From Acidobacteriota bacterium (lineage in GTDB: Bacteria > Acidobacteriota > Terriglobia > 20CM-2-55-15), in NCBI GenBank assembly GCA_022821145.1, contig JAJEEE010000010.1, positions 1 to 64,000 on the forward strand: a stretch of DNA of 64,000 nucleotides, in the 5' to 3' direction. Below are positions 1 through 9,229 of the stretch, one piece after another; the stretch's first letter is position 1; each line of letters starts with the position of its first letter. The notes under the pieces are model-generated. The model was not told the DNA's origin, searched no databases, and worked only from the letters and a program-made list of their open reading frames with translations. The translations under genes were made by a program, and so were the position numbers.

Positions 1-240
1 GCCCGCTCCAATTCCCGGGCGGGATACGTCTGCATTCGCCCCCCTCCTTCCCGAATGCATCAATATCCCCTCCCAGAAATCCTCGGAACCGGACTTTTCA
101 TTTGCTACATCCTCCGGACACATCATTTGCTACCGACACGCCGTTCCTATGTTCTTGACCCGTTTCCCGGGCCCATTTAGGCTACCGGGCCATCCACCGA
201 GGTCGGCGGCGTCCTCGGACGCACGGAGGGACCCTGAGAG

Positions 241-1260
241 ATGAAACCCTTATCGCTATCCCTTGTCATCGCGCTCGCCTTCTGCGCGGGCGCCTGCACG
301 ACTCCGGAATCCGGGCCCGAACCCGACCCGGAATCGGCCGTCCGCGAACACGTGGAAGCCGCGCGCGCGGCCGCCGGGTCGGAGCACGCTTTCGTCCTGG
401 GACAACTCTGCGCGGGTCCGATCGAGACGGTGAACGCGGCGGCCCCGGAAGTCACCGTTCCCGACGCCCTGCCGGCCACCGACCCGGAGCGCGACTGGTA
501 TACCGATCCGGTCCAGGTGTTCGACGATCTATTCTATCTCGGGCAGACCCGGTTCTCGGCGTGGGGGCTCCGGACCTCGGAGGGGATCATCGTCGTCGAC
601 TCGATCTTCGACTATTCCGCGGAGGCCGAAATCATCGACGGTCTCCGCCGGCTGGGGATCGATCCCGGCGAGATCCGCTACGTGATCATCAGCCACGCCC
701 ATGGGGATCATTCCGGCGGCGCGGGCGTGCTGCAGCAGCACGGCGCGCAGGTCGTCATGTCGGAGGCGGACTGGGATCTGTACGAGAGCGACAACTCCGA
801 CGCCGTGGCGGCGACGCGCGACATCGTGGCGACGGACGGCATGGAGCTCGCGCTCGGCGATCACGTCGTCCGGACGTACCTGACGCCGGGGCACACGCAC
901 GGCACGCTGTCGACGATCCTTCCCGTCCACGACGGGGGGGAACCTCATGTCGCGGCTCTTTGGGGCGGGACGCTCTTCAACTTCCGTGACGCCCCCGACG
1001 ACCCGAGGCTCGACCGTCTGGCCGCGTACGCGGACTCGGCGCGTCGATTCCGCGAGTTGGCCGGCGAGGCCGGCGCCGACATCATTCTGTCGAATCATCC
1101 GACCTACGACGGCTCGACCGCGAAGATCCCGATGCTGGCCGCGCGCGGGCCGGACGATCCGCATCCCTACGTCATCGGGAACGACGGCGTCCGCCGGTAC
1201 CTGACCGTCGCGGAACGTTGCGCCGAGGCGGCGCTGGTGGCGGAGCGGGACATTCAGTGA
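241..1260 (+). CDS. Metallo-beta-lactamase-fold hydrolase, lipoprotein (B3-like motif set)
   Basis: ORF with lipoprotein-type signal (MKPLSLSLVIALAFCAGAC), HAHGDH metal motif, TPGHTHG and downstream LSNHP histidine. Confidence 0.88.
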   Translation: MKPLSLSLVIALAFCAGACTTPESGPEPDPESAVREHVEAARAAAGSEHAFVLGQLCAGPIETVNAAAPEVTVPDALPATDPERDWYTDPVQVFDDLFYLGQTRFSAWGLRTSEGIIVVDSIFDYSAEAEIIDGLRRLGIDPGEIRYVIISHAHGDHSGGAGVLQQHGAQVVMSEADWDLYESDNSDAVAATRDIVATDGMELALGDHVVRTYLTPGHTHGTLSTILPVHDGGEPHVAALWGGTLFNFRDAPDDPRLDRLAAYADSARRFRELAGEAGADIILSNHPTYDGSTAKIPMLAARGPDDPHPYVIGNDGVRRYLTVAERCAEAALVAERDIQ

Positions 1261-2378
1261 ACGGACGGACGCCGGCCTCTTCGATTTCCGTCGGCGGCGA
1301 TCCGTTCGAACAACGCCTCGTATTGGTCCGTTACGGTTTCCCACGAGTACAGGGACGCCGCCCGCTCCCGGGCGCGGCCGCGGAGTCCGTCGGCCAGTTC
1401 GCCATCGTGCAGTACGCGTGACATGAGCGACGTCAGGTCCGCCACGTCGTCGAAGTACAACCCCGCGTCACCCAGCACCTCGCGGTGCTCCGGCCGGTCC
1501 TTCGCCAGGACGCAGTTGCCGGCGCCCATGGCCTCGAGCAGCGCCGGGTGCGTGCCGCCGACCTCGGTGGCCTGGATCCAGGCATAGGCATGAGAGCGAA
1601 GTTGACGACAGTCCCTGCCGTATATCGCGCCGGGAAACAGAACGCGCGGGTCGGCCAGGGTCTTCAGACGCTCGATATAGGCGGCCGCGTACGGCGCGTC
1701 GCCCACGATCACCAGGGGCCGGTCGGTCTCGACCGCGCCGTACGCCTCGACGACCACGTGCGCGTTGTTCTCAGGCTCGAGCCGGCTGACATACAGCAGG
1801 TACTCCCGCGGCTCGAGGCCCAGTTGGCGTAGCGCGTCGACGCCCTCGTCCCGTTCGCAGTCGGCGCCGTAGGCGATCATCACCGGGTCGGCGTCGTACC
1901 GGCTGCGGTAGTAGTCCTCGATCACCCGCGCGTCGGCGACGACGGCCGACGGGATCCGCGTCGACAGGCGTTCCGAGACCTCGTAGACCATCCGCGCCGC
2001 CCGTCCCCACTTCTTCCGCAGGCGCTCGATGCCATCCACGTTCAGGACCACCGGCGTACCGGCCAGCCGGGGCGCCAGACAGAAGACCGCGTTGGCGGCG
2101 TTGCACATCAGGATGGCGTCGAAACCCCGGCCCAGCGCGTTCAGGACCGACAGGAACGTGTGCGCGGCCGTATCCAGGTGCTTGGTCGGGATCGTGGGCA
2201 GGACGACGATGCGCACGCCGCGGTAGGTGGTCCGGGGCTCCCGCAAATTGTTGGAGCGCGCGTAGACCGTCACATCGTGGCCCCGTCCCGCCAGCCGCGT
2301 CGCGAGTTCCTCGGCGAACGTCTCGAATCCCCCGTAGTTGGCCGGAATGCCGCGGATGCCCAGGATCCCGATCTTCAT
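1254..2378 (-). CDS. Glycosyltransferase family 4, DUF1972-type (rhamnosyltransferase-like)
   Basis: MKIGILGIRGIPANYGGFETFAEELA N-terminus typical of DUF1972 glycosyltransferases; GT4-like C-terminal half. Confidence 0.88.
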   Translation of the reverse strand: MKIGILGIRGIPANYGGFETFAEELATRLAGRGHDVTVYARSNNLREPRTTYRGVRIVVLPTIPTKHLDTAAHTFLSVLNALGRGFDAILMCNAANAVFCLAPRLAGTPVVLNVDGIERLRKKWGRAARMVYEVSERLSTRIPSAVVADARVIEDYYRSRYDADPVMIAYGADCERDEGVDALRQLGLEPREYLLYVSRLEPENNAHVVVEAYGAVETDRPLVIVGDAPYAAAYIERLKTLADPRVLFPGAIYGRDCRQLRSHAYAWIQATEVGGTHPALLEAMGAGNCVLAKDRPEHREVLGDAGLYFDDVADLTSLMSRVLHDGELADGLRGRARERAASLYSWETVTDQYEALFERIAADGNRRGRRPSVH

Positions 2379-2422
2379 GTCGTCTATATTAAGTATGAAG
2401 TGGAGGTTCCAGGTAGCCGAGG

Positions 2423-3559
2423 GTGAACGATCTTCTCACGGAAACGGAACGACTGCTGCCCGAATGCATGGGGCTGCTCGAGCACTGGGTCCGCCTGGAG
2501 TCGCCCAGCTTCGACGCGGACCGTGTGAACCGGCTGGGGGATGCGGTCGCGGAGGCGTTCGCCCGGCTGGGAGGGAGCGTCGAGCGCCTGCCCGAAGCCG
2601 ACCGCGGGCGCCATCTCCTGATCCGGTTCGGCAAACAAGGAGCGGAAGCGCCGGTGATGCTGCTCGGGCACCTCGACACGGTGTGGCCGGCGGGCGAGAT
2701 CGACCGGCGGCCGTTCACCGTGGACGGGGACATCGCCAGCGGGCCCGGCGTGTTCGACATGAAGGCCGGAATCGCGATGATGTGGCTCGCGCTTCGCTCG
2801 CTGCTGAGCGTGCGGGGCTCAATTCCCCTGCCCGTGGCGATCCTGCTGACCAGTAACGAAGAAGTCGGCAGTCCGAACGTCCGCGAACTGGTTCCCCGTC
2901 TGGCCGCCGGCGCGCGGGCCGTCCTGGTCCTGGAGCCGCCGTTGCCGGACGGTGTCCTCAAGACGGCCCGGAACGGGATGGGCCGCTTCGTCATTCGGGC
3001 GCACGGACGTTCGGCGCACTCCGGCGTCAATCCGGCGGACGGTGTCAACGCCGTCGAGGAAACCGCGCACCAGATACTGAGGCTCCGGGAACTCGGCGAC
3101 CCGGCAAACGGGACCACGGTGACCGCGACCATGGTCGAGGGGGGCACGCGGCCCAACGTCGTTCCGGCCGAGTGCTTCGTCCAGGCCGATTGCCGGGTTC
3201 CCTCCAGCGCGGAAGCCGAGCGCGTGACGCGGGCGATTCGCTCGCTGGCGCCGGTGCTCCCCGGCTCGCGGATCGAAGTCGAAGGCGGTTTTCGGAGGCC
3301 GCCCCTGGAACCGACGCCCGGAAATGTCCGCTTGTTCGAGATGGCTCGGAAAGTCGGCAAGGAAATCGGCCGGGAGATCGCGGGCGGGCGGACCGGCGGC
3401 GCTTCCGACGGCAACCTGACCTCCGGCGCCGGGATCGCGACGCTGGACGGTCTCGGACCCGTCGGGCTCGGAGCGCACCAGGAGGACGAGCACATCCGAG
3501 TCTCGTCGCTGCCCTGGCGAACGACGCTCGTCGCGGGCCTGATCGAGAAGTTGGCCTGA
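2423..3559 (+). CDS. M20 family metallopeptidase (glutamate carboxypeptidase/CPG2-like)
   Basis: GTG start; LLGHLDTVWPAGE, GPGVFDMKAGIAMM, TSNEEVGS motifs. Confidence 0.9.
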   Translation: MNDLLTETERLLPECMGLLEHWVRLESPSFDADRVNRLGDAVAEAFARLGGSVERLPEADRGRHLLIRFGKQGAEAPVMLLGHLDTVWPAGEIDRRPFTVDGDIASGPGVFDMKAGIAMMWLALRSLLSVRGSIPLPVAILLTSNEEVGSPNVRELVPRLAAGARAVLVLEPPLPDGVLKTARNGMGRFVIRAHGRSAHSGVNPADGVNAVEETAHQILRLRELGDPANGTTVTATMVEGGTRPNVVPAECFVQADCRVPSSAEAERVTRAIRSLAPVLPGSRIEVEGGFRRPPLEPTPGNVRLFEMARKVGKEIGREIAGGRTGGASDGNLTSGAGIATLDGLGPVGLGAHQEDEHIRVSSLPWRTTLVAGLIEKLA

Positions 3560-3575
3560 GGGGGCACGCCGATGC

Positions 3576-3604
3576 TTTACTTCCCGGCTGGCGAGGCCTA
3601 ATAT
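3576..3604 (+). promoter_or_regulatory. Candidate sigma70-like promoter upstream of DHH phosphoesterase gene
   Basis: TTTACT - 17 bp - TAATAT in the intergenic gap. Confidence 0.4.
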
Positions 3605-3659
3605 TTTGGGTTGACCGATCACCCCGGTTTCGGTCGGGGACGATGGGTCACACGGCTCC

Positions 3660-5051
3660 ATGCGTTCCGTCGCATTTATCGAAGAAGATTATCTGGCGGG
3701 CCTTCTCAAGGGCTATTTCTCAGGAAACGGACGGACCCGCTACGTCGTCACCGACCCCGCGGCGAGGCGCTACCTCAAGTCGGAGGGCCAGGACGTATCG
3801 CTCCCCGGGCGCAACAACGCCGCGCTCCGGAAGACCCTGACGAGCGAGTACCCGGACCTGCTGCTGATACAGTCCGACGATTTCGAACGCATCTCCGAGG
3901 CGCTGCGGATCGCCGCGGACGAGGGGATGCGCGTGCCCACGCTCGTCATCACGAACGAACGGGAACGGGTGGTCGCGCAAGCCGCGTTCGTTCATTGCAT
4001 CACGATGCAGGAGCTGCTCGAAGGCAACCTGCGGTGGCACATCGTCCTGGCGCGGGCCGCACGGCGGATGGAGGAAATCCGCGCCCAGTTCGAACACGCG
4101 CACCACGTGCTGATCCTGCTGCAGGACGATCCCGACCCGGACGCGATCGCCAGCGGTCTGGCGCTGCGCCACGCGCTGGGGCGGCACAGGCAGACGGCGA
4201 CGATCGGCAGCTTCGGCCGCACGACGCGTCCCGAGAACATCGCCATGGAACGGCTGCTCGACATCAACGTGGCCGAGCTCCATCCCGAGGACGTGCCGGA
4301 ATACGACCGGATCGCCATGGTCGACCTGCAGCCGCCCCACATCCGGACCGTGCTTCCCCGTCTCGACCTGGTGGTGGATCACCATCCGGAGCAGTTCGGT
4401 TACGAGGCCCGTATCCGGGACATCCGGCCCGACTACGGCGCCACCTCCACGATCCTGCTCGAGTACCTTCTGGCGACGCGCCACGGCGTCGGGCAGCGCC
4501 TGGCGACGGCCCTGCTGTACGGGATCAAGAGCGACACGTTCCTGCTCGGCCGGCAAACCAACGAATGGGACGTCGAGGCGTTCTCCTACCTCTACCCGAT
4601 CGCCAACCACAACATTCTGCGCCGGATCGAACGCCCGGAACTCCCGCCGGCGGCCATCGACGCCCTGGGCCATGCGCTGAAGACCCGACACGTCGTCGGC
4701 AAGGTGGCGTTCGTCCACCTGGGACGCGTCGAGCGCGAGGATCTCATCCCGCAGATCGCCGATTTCAGCCTGCAATTCGAGGGCGCCGACTGGGCGGTGG
4801 TCAGCGGCATCTACGACTCCGACCTGGTCATCTCGGTCCGCAACGTCGGCCATGTCCGAGCCGCCGGCAAGGTGCTGAAGGACGCGTTCGGCGCGATCGG
4901 CTCGGCCGGCGGGCACGCCTCGATGGCCAAGGCCATCGTGCCGATTTCGACGGCCTGCGCACACTGGCGCATGGCCCCCCGGAACATGCGCGGCATCAAC
5001 GCCAAGCTCGAAGAGCGGTTCCTTTCGAGTCTGAACAACCATTCGAAATAG
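3660..5051 (+). CDS. DHH family phosphoesterase (NrnA-like) with extra N-terminal Rossmann-like domain
   Basis: DDPDPDAIASGLAL, VDHHPE and GSAGGHASMA (DHHA1-type) motifs. Confidence 0.85.
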   Translation: MRSVAFIEEDYLAGLLKGYFSGNGRTRYVVTDPAARRYLKSEGQDVSLPGRNNAALRKTLTSEYPDLLLIQSDDFERISEALRIAADEGMRVPTLVITNERERVVAQAAFVHCITMQELLEGNLRWHIVLARAARRMEEIRAQFEHAHHVLILLQDDPDPDAIASGLALRHALGRHRQTATIGSFGRTTRPENIAMERLLDINVAELHPEDVPEYDRIAMVDLQPPHIRTVLPRLDLVVDHHPEQFGYEARIRDIRPDYGATSTILLEYLLATRHGVGQRLATALLYGIKSDTFLLGRQTNEWDVEAFSYLYPIANHNILRRIERPELPPAAIDALGHALKTRHVVGKVAFVHLGRVEREDLIPQIADFSLQFEGADWAVVSGIYDSDLVISVRNVGHVRAAGKVLKDAFGAIGSAGGHASMAKAIVPISTACAHWRMAPRNMRGINAKLEERFLSSLNNHSK

Positions 5052-5500
5052 TGCGGGCCGTCATCCAGCGGGTCCGGGATGCCGCCGTGCGGATCGACGG
5101 AGCGGAGCACAGCCGAATCGGCGCGGGCCTGCTCGTCCTGGTCGGTGTCGAGGACGGCGATTCCGACGACGACGCCCGCGTGCTGGCGCGAAAAGTCGTT
5201 CATCTGCGCGTCTTCGAAGACCCGGCCGGCCGCATGAACCGGTCCGTGATCGACGTCGGCGGCGCCGTGCTCGCCGTATCGCAGTTCACGCTGCTCGGGG
5301 ACTGCCGCAAGGGGCGCCGGCCGTCGTTCGTACGGGCGGCGGCCCCGGAGCCGGCCAACCGGCTGTACGAGCTCTTCGTCGACCACGCACGGGAGTGCGG
5401 CGTGAGGGTGGAAACCGGAGTATTCCGGGCCGCGATGGACGTCGAGCTCACGAACAACGGACCGGTGACCGTCTTGATCGACACGCGGGGAAAATTCTGA
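5051..5500 (+). CDS. dtd: D-aminoacyl-tRNA deacylase
   Basis: MRAVIQRVRDAAV (GTG start), AVSQFTLLGDCRKGRRPSF and TNNGPVTVLIDT motifs; start overlaps last base of upstream stop. Confidence 0.93.
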   Translation: MRAVIQRVRDAAVRIDGAEHSRIGAGLLVLVGVEDGDSDDDARVLARKVVHLRVFEDPAGRMNRSVIDVGGAVLAVSQFTLLGDCRKGRRPSFVRAAAPEPANRLYELFVDHARECGVRVETGVFRAAMDVELTNNGPVTVLIDTRGKF

Positions 5501-5659
5501 TTCCGGCCCCGTTCGCGTCAACCTCCGGCCGGCCCCGAATAGTTCATGATCGAGACCGGGTGCGGTTGACGCGGCACGGTCAGTTTTCTTATCCTGCCTT
5601 GTTCGCCCTGTTGCCGCCTCGGGCCGAGTTCCGTGCCGGCACGGCGTCGCCGGAAACGC

Positions 5660-6625
5660 ATGGACTCCAACGAAAACCCCATCGCGGTGCCTCCCGAAGA
5701 GGAGTTGAACGACCTCACCGAGGTCCGGAAACCCACCTCGCTCCTTGTGGCGCAGTTCTTCCTGTTCCCGCTGATCATCATCGCCTTCGGTGTCGGGATT
5801 TTCGTGCTGTTCGGCTACATGGCCTACGACGAACCTCCGCCGGAAGAATATCTCGCGGTCATCCGAAGTTCCGGAGGCTATTTCGACCGGCAGCGGTGGC
5901 AGGCGGCCGCCCAGATGACCAACGTCATCGCGACACGCGCGGACGAGCTCCGGGGAACGGGGTTCGCCGACGAGGTCCTGGCCGCGTACATCGACGCGCA
6001 GGCCACGACCGTTACGGGACGCGAGGCCGCGGCCTCGGATCCGCTGCTGGGATTGTTGTCGCTCGACCCGGACGAGTCCCAGCTCCGCCGGTTCCTGGCC
6101 ATGAGCCTGGGATATCTCCAGCACGCGCCCGCCGTGCCGGCGCTGACGCGGGGCCTGAACGACCCGAACGCCGAAACCCAGATCTGGACGCTGTGGGCCC
6201 TGGGCATGGTGGGCGATCCGTCGGCGGGTCCGGCGGCGGCCGGCATGATCGGATCCGGCGACGCCGGCGTACGACAGATGTCCGCCTACGTCCTCGGCGT
6301 GCTCCGGAACCCGCTGACCCGAGAGGACCTGCAGAACGCGCTCCGGGATCCGGCCGCCGACGTCCGGTGGACGGCGGCCATGTCGCTGGCGCAAATGGGA
6401 GACGCGACGGGAGCCGATCTGCTGATCGAGGTGACCGACCGAAGCTACTTCGACGGCTTCGAGGAAATGTCCGACGAGGACAAGGAAACCGTCATCACCA
6501 ACGCGGTCCATTGCCTGGGTCTCCTGAAACTGGACCGGGCTCGAGGTCACCTGGCCGAGCTGCGCGCGAACGACCCGAGCCTGAAGGTGCGCGCGGCGGC
6601 GATCGCCGCCCTCGAGGCGTATTGA
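5660..6625 (+). CDS. Membrane-anchored HEAT-repeat protein
   Basis: N-terminal TM segment (FFLFPLIIIAFGVGIFVLFGY) followed by HEAT-like helical repeats (e.g. VPALTRGLNDPNAETQIWTLWALGMVGDPSAGPAAAG). Confidence 0.78.
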   Translation: MDSNENPIAVPPEEELNDLTEVRKPTSLLVAQFFLFPLIIIAFGVGIFVLFGYMAYDEPPPEEYLAVIRSSGGYFDRQRWQAAAQMTNVIATRADELRGTGFADEVLAAYIDAQATTVTGREAAASDPLLGLLSLDPDESQLRRFLAMSLGYLQHAPAVPALTRGLNDPNAETQIWTLWALGMVGDPSAGPAAAGMIGSGDAGVRQMSAYVLGVLRNPLTREDLQNALRDPAADVRWTAAMSLAQMGDATGADLLIEVTDRSYFDGFEEMSDEDKETVITNAVHCLGLLKLDRARGHLAELRANDPSLKVRAAAIAALEAY

Positions 6626-6680
6626 TGAACGGTTCCGATGTCCTCTGCAGGTTGTTTCTGATCGATAGAGGAGTCCTCTA

Positions 6681-7217
6681 ATGAGCAAAGTGAATCCTCC
6701 CCGACCCGCGGCGAAACGCGGCGAGCCCGCCGACGCGGGGCGTCGATCGTTCTTTTCGTGGATGAGCCTGGCATGGGTCTCCTTCACCGCCTCGATGCTG
6801 GCGGCCGGCACGGCCACGGCCCGTTTCATGTTCCCGAACGTGCTCTTCGAGCCGCCGCTGACGTTCCGCGCCGGCCGGCCCGAGGAATTGCAGGTGGGCA
6901 TCGTGGACGAGCGGTTCAAGGACTCCAACCAGGTGTGGCTGGTGCGCGACGGCGGCGGGATCTACGCGCTGTCGACCACGTGCACCCACCTGGGGTGCAC
7001 GCCGAACTGGCTGTCGGCCGAACAGAAGTTCAAGTGTCCGTGCCACGGGAGCGGTTTCTACATTACCGGCATCAACTTCGAGGGGCCCGCGCCGCGCCCG
7101 CTGGAACGTTTCGCGATCGACCTGGCCGACGACGGGCAGCTCGTGATCGACAAGGGCCGCAAGTTCCAGCAGGAGAAGGGTCAGTGGGAGCTGCCGGGAG
7201 CGTATCTGGAGTTCTAG
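6681..7217 (+). CDS. Rieske Fe-S protein (menaquinol/ubiquinol-cytochrome c reductase iron-sulfur subunit)
   Basis: CTHLGC and CPCHGSGF cluster-binding motifs; N-terminal TM. Confidence 0.93.
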   Translation: MSKVNPPRPAAKRGEPADAGRRSFFSWMSLAWVSFTASMLAAGTATARFMFPNVLFEPPLTFRAGRPEELQVGIVDERFKDSNQVWLVRDGGGIYALSTTCTHLGCTPNWLSAEQKFKCPCHGSGFYITGINFEGPAPRPLERFAIDLADDGQLVIDKGRKFQQEKGQWELPGAYLEF

Positions 7218-7222
7218 CCGCG

Positions 7223-7250
7223 TGGCGCGGCCTCACCGAGGGCCGCGCCA
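7223..7250. promoter_or_regulatory. Perfect 10-bp-stem hairpin in Rieske-cytochrome b intercistronic gap
   Basis: TGGCGCGGCC-TCACCGAG-GGCCGCGCCA. Confidence 0.5.
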
Positions 7251-7287
7251 TCGAGCATTCCGACTATTCCATCAGGTCTGATCGCAT

Positions 7288-8103
7288 ATGAGTCAACTCA
7301 AGGATCTGTTATCGAATCTCTCGCCGGCCAAGCTGGGAGAGGCCATCCAGAAGAGCCAGATCTATCGGTCGGTGTTCCGGGTGGGCGTCCCGGTCTCCGA
7401 TCGAAAACGGATGCTGGTCATGCTGGGCAACGTCTTCCTGCACCTGCACCCGGTCAAGGTGCGGAAGTCGGGAATCCGGCTGCGCTTCACCTGGTGCATG
7501 GGCGGCATCACGTTCTTCCTGTTCCTGGTGCTGACCTTCACCGGCCTGCTCCTGATGTTCTACTACAGGCCGACCATCGAGTACGCCTACGTCGACATCA
7601 TCGACCTGCGCGAACAGGTGCCGCTGGGCATCATGCGGGAGATTCATCGCTGGGGCGCCCACGCGATGGTGATCAGCGTCTGGCTCCACATGTTCCGCGT
7701 GTTCATGACCGGTTCCTACAAGCCGCCCCGGGAGTTCAACTGGGGCGTGGGCGTGATCCTGCTGGTCCTGACGCTGCTGTTGAGCTTCACCGGCTACCTG
7801 CTTCCGTGGGACCAGTTGGCCATGTGGGCCATCACCGTGGGCTCGAACATGGCGCGGGCCACGCCGTTCGCCGGGTACGAGGGCCCAGGCGCCAACCTGC
7901 TGACCCTGGGCGAGAACATCCCGCTGATCAGCAGCACCAGCGACGCGCGGTTCGCGCTTCTGGGAGGCACGCGAGTGGGCGAAATGGCGCTGCTGCGCTT
8001 CTACGTGCTGCACTGCGTCGGTCTCCCGCTGGTCGCCGGTTTCCTGATGGCGGTGCACTTCTGGCGCATACGCCGGGACGGCGGCATTTCCGGGCCGCTC
8101 TAG
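7288..8103 (+). CDS. Cytochrome b N-terminal subunit (cytochrome b6-like)
   Basis: Multi-[11 protein letters not shown] and WLHMFRVF histidines, [20 protein letters not shown] motif. Confidence 0.92.
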   Translation: MSQLKDLLSNLSPAKLGEAIQKSQIYRSVFRVGVPVSDRKRMLVMLGNVFLHLHPVKVRKSGIRLRFTWCMGGITFFLFLVLTFTGLLLMFYYRPTIEYAYVDIIDLREQVPLGIMREIHRWGAHAMVISVWLHMFRVFMTGSYKPPREFNWGVGVILLVLTLLLSFTGYLLPWDQLAMWAITVGSNMARATPFAGYEGPGANLLTLGENIPLISSTSDARFALLGGTRVGEMALLRFYVLHCVGLPLVAGFLMAVHFWRIRRDGGISGPL

Positions 8104-8118
8104 AGAACGGGCAAGCGA

Positions 8119-9198
8119 ATGGAAACCATCAAGGACATCATCAACACCCTGACGGCGCCCGAGATCCTGATCACGCTGGCGGCGATCCTCTTGTTCGTCT
8201 CGGCCCGGTACCGGCACCTGTTCTACACGAACAAGGTGGCGCTGATCCTGTTTCCGGCGATGTTCGTGTTCATGGCGATCAGCATGTTCGACGAGGACTT
8301 CTACCTGATCGTCACCAAGCCGGACAACGTGCCGATCGTCGGCATGCTGTTCCTGATCCCGTTCTTCACGTGGCTCTCGATGCGCGAGGCCGTCCGCAAC
8401 GACAAGCGCACGGAAGAGGGGGCGCCGCTGATCGAAAAGGAAGAAACGGCCGACAAGGTGCTGACCTGGCCCGACCTGGTCTACACCGAGCTGATCGCCA
8501 TCGTGCTGCTGACGGTCCTGCTGGTCGGCTGGTCCATCCTGATCCCGGCGCCCCTGGAAGAGTCCGCCAACCCGGCGGCCACGCCGAACCCCTCGAAGGC
8601 GCCCTGGTACTTCCTCGGCCTGCAGGAAATGCTGGTCTACTTCGATCCGTGGCTGGCGGGCGTGGTGTTTCCGGGCCTGATCATCGTGGGGCTGATGGCG
8701 ATTCCATACATCGACACCAACCCGAAGGGGAACGGCTATTACACGTTCAAGGAACGCAGTTGGGAGATCATGACCTTCCTGTTCGGGTTCCTGATCCTGT
8801 GGGTGCTGCTGGTCATCCTGGGAACGTTCCTGCGCGGGCCCAACTGGAACTTCTTCGGCCCGTACGAGTACTGGGACACGCACAAGCTGGAAGCGCTGGT
8901 CAACGTGGACCTGTCCGACTATTTCTGGGTGCGGCTGCTCGGCATGGGACGGCCCGACAACATCCTCGTCCGGGAGAGCGTCGGGTTCCTGGTCGTGCTC
9001 GGCTATTTCCTGGTTCCCCCGATGCTGCTGGCCAAAACCATATTCAAGCGGTTCTACGAGAACCTCGGCCCGGCCCGCTATCACATCATGGTCTTCCTGC
9101 TGCTGTGCATGGCGTCGCTGCCGATCAAGATGGTTCTGCGCTGGCTGTTCAACCTGAAGTACATCATCGGGATACCGGAGTACTTCTTCAACATTTAG
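8119..9198 (+). CDS. Cytochrome b C-terminal subunit (subunit IV-like)
   Basis: PAPLEESANPAATPNPSKAPWYFLGLQEMLVYF typical of cytochrome b C-terminal domain; multi-TM. Confidence 0.9.
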   Translation: METIKDIINTLTAPEILITLAAILLFVSARYRHLFYTNKVALILFPAMFVFMAISMFDEDFYLIVTKPDNVPIVGMLFLIPFFTWLSMREAVRNDKRTEEGAPLIEKEETADKVLTWPDLVYTELIAIVLLTVLLVGWSILIPAPLEESANPAATPNPSKAPWYFLGLQEMLVYFDPWLAGVVFPGLIIVGLMAIPYIDTNPKGNGYYTFKERSWEIMTFLFGFLILWVLLVILGTFLRGPNWNFFGPYEYWDTHKLEALVNVDLSDYFWVRLLGMGRPDNILVRESVGFLVVLGYFLVPPMLLAKTIFKRFYENLGPARYHIMVFLLLCMASLPIKMVLRWLFNLKYIIGIPEYFFNI

Positions 9199-9229
9199 CG
9201 CCGATGCCTATTCGTAACTGGAGAGAGCC

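Noticed and set aside
1-23. GCCCG...CGGGC inverted repeat at window start
   Set aside because: Only 5-bp arms in high-GC sequence, no T-run, and context is cut off by the window edge
3611-5500. 629-aa ORF as one protein
   Set aside because: Only the 3' part (5051 onward) is real (Dtd); the rest is an off-frame reading of the DHH gene
4811-6928. 705-aa minus-strand ORF
   Set aside because: Antisense to dtd, HEAT and Rieske genes
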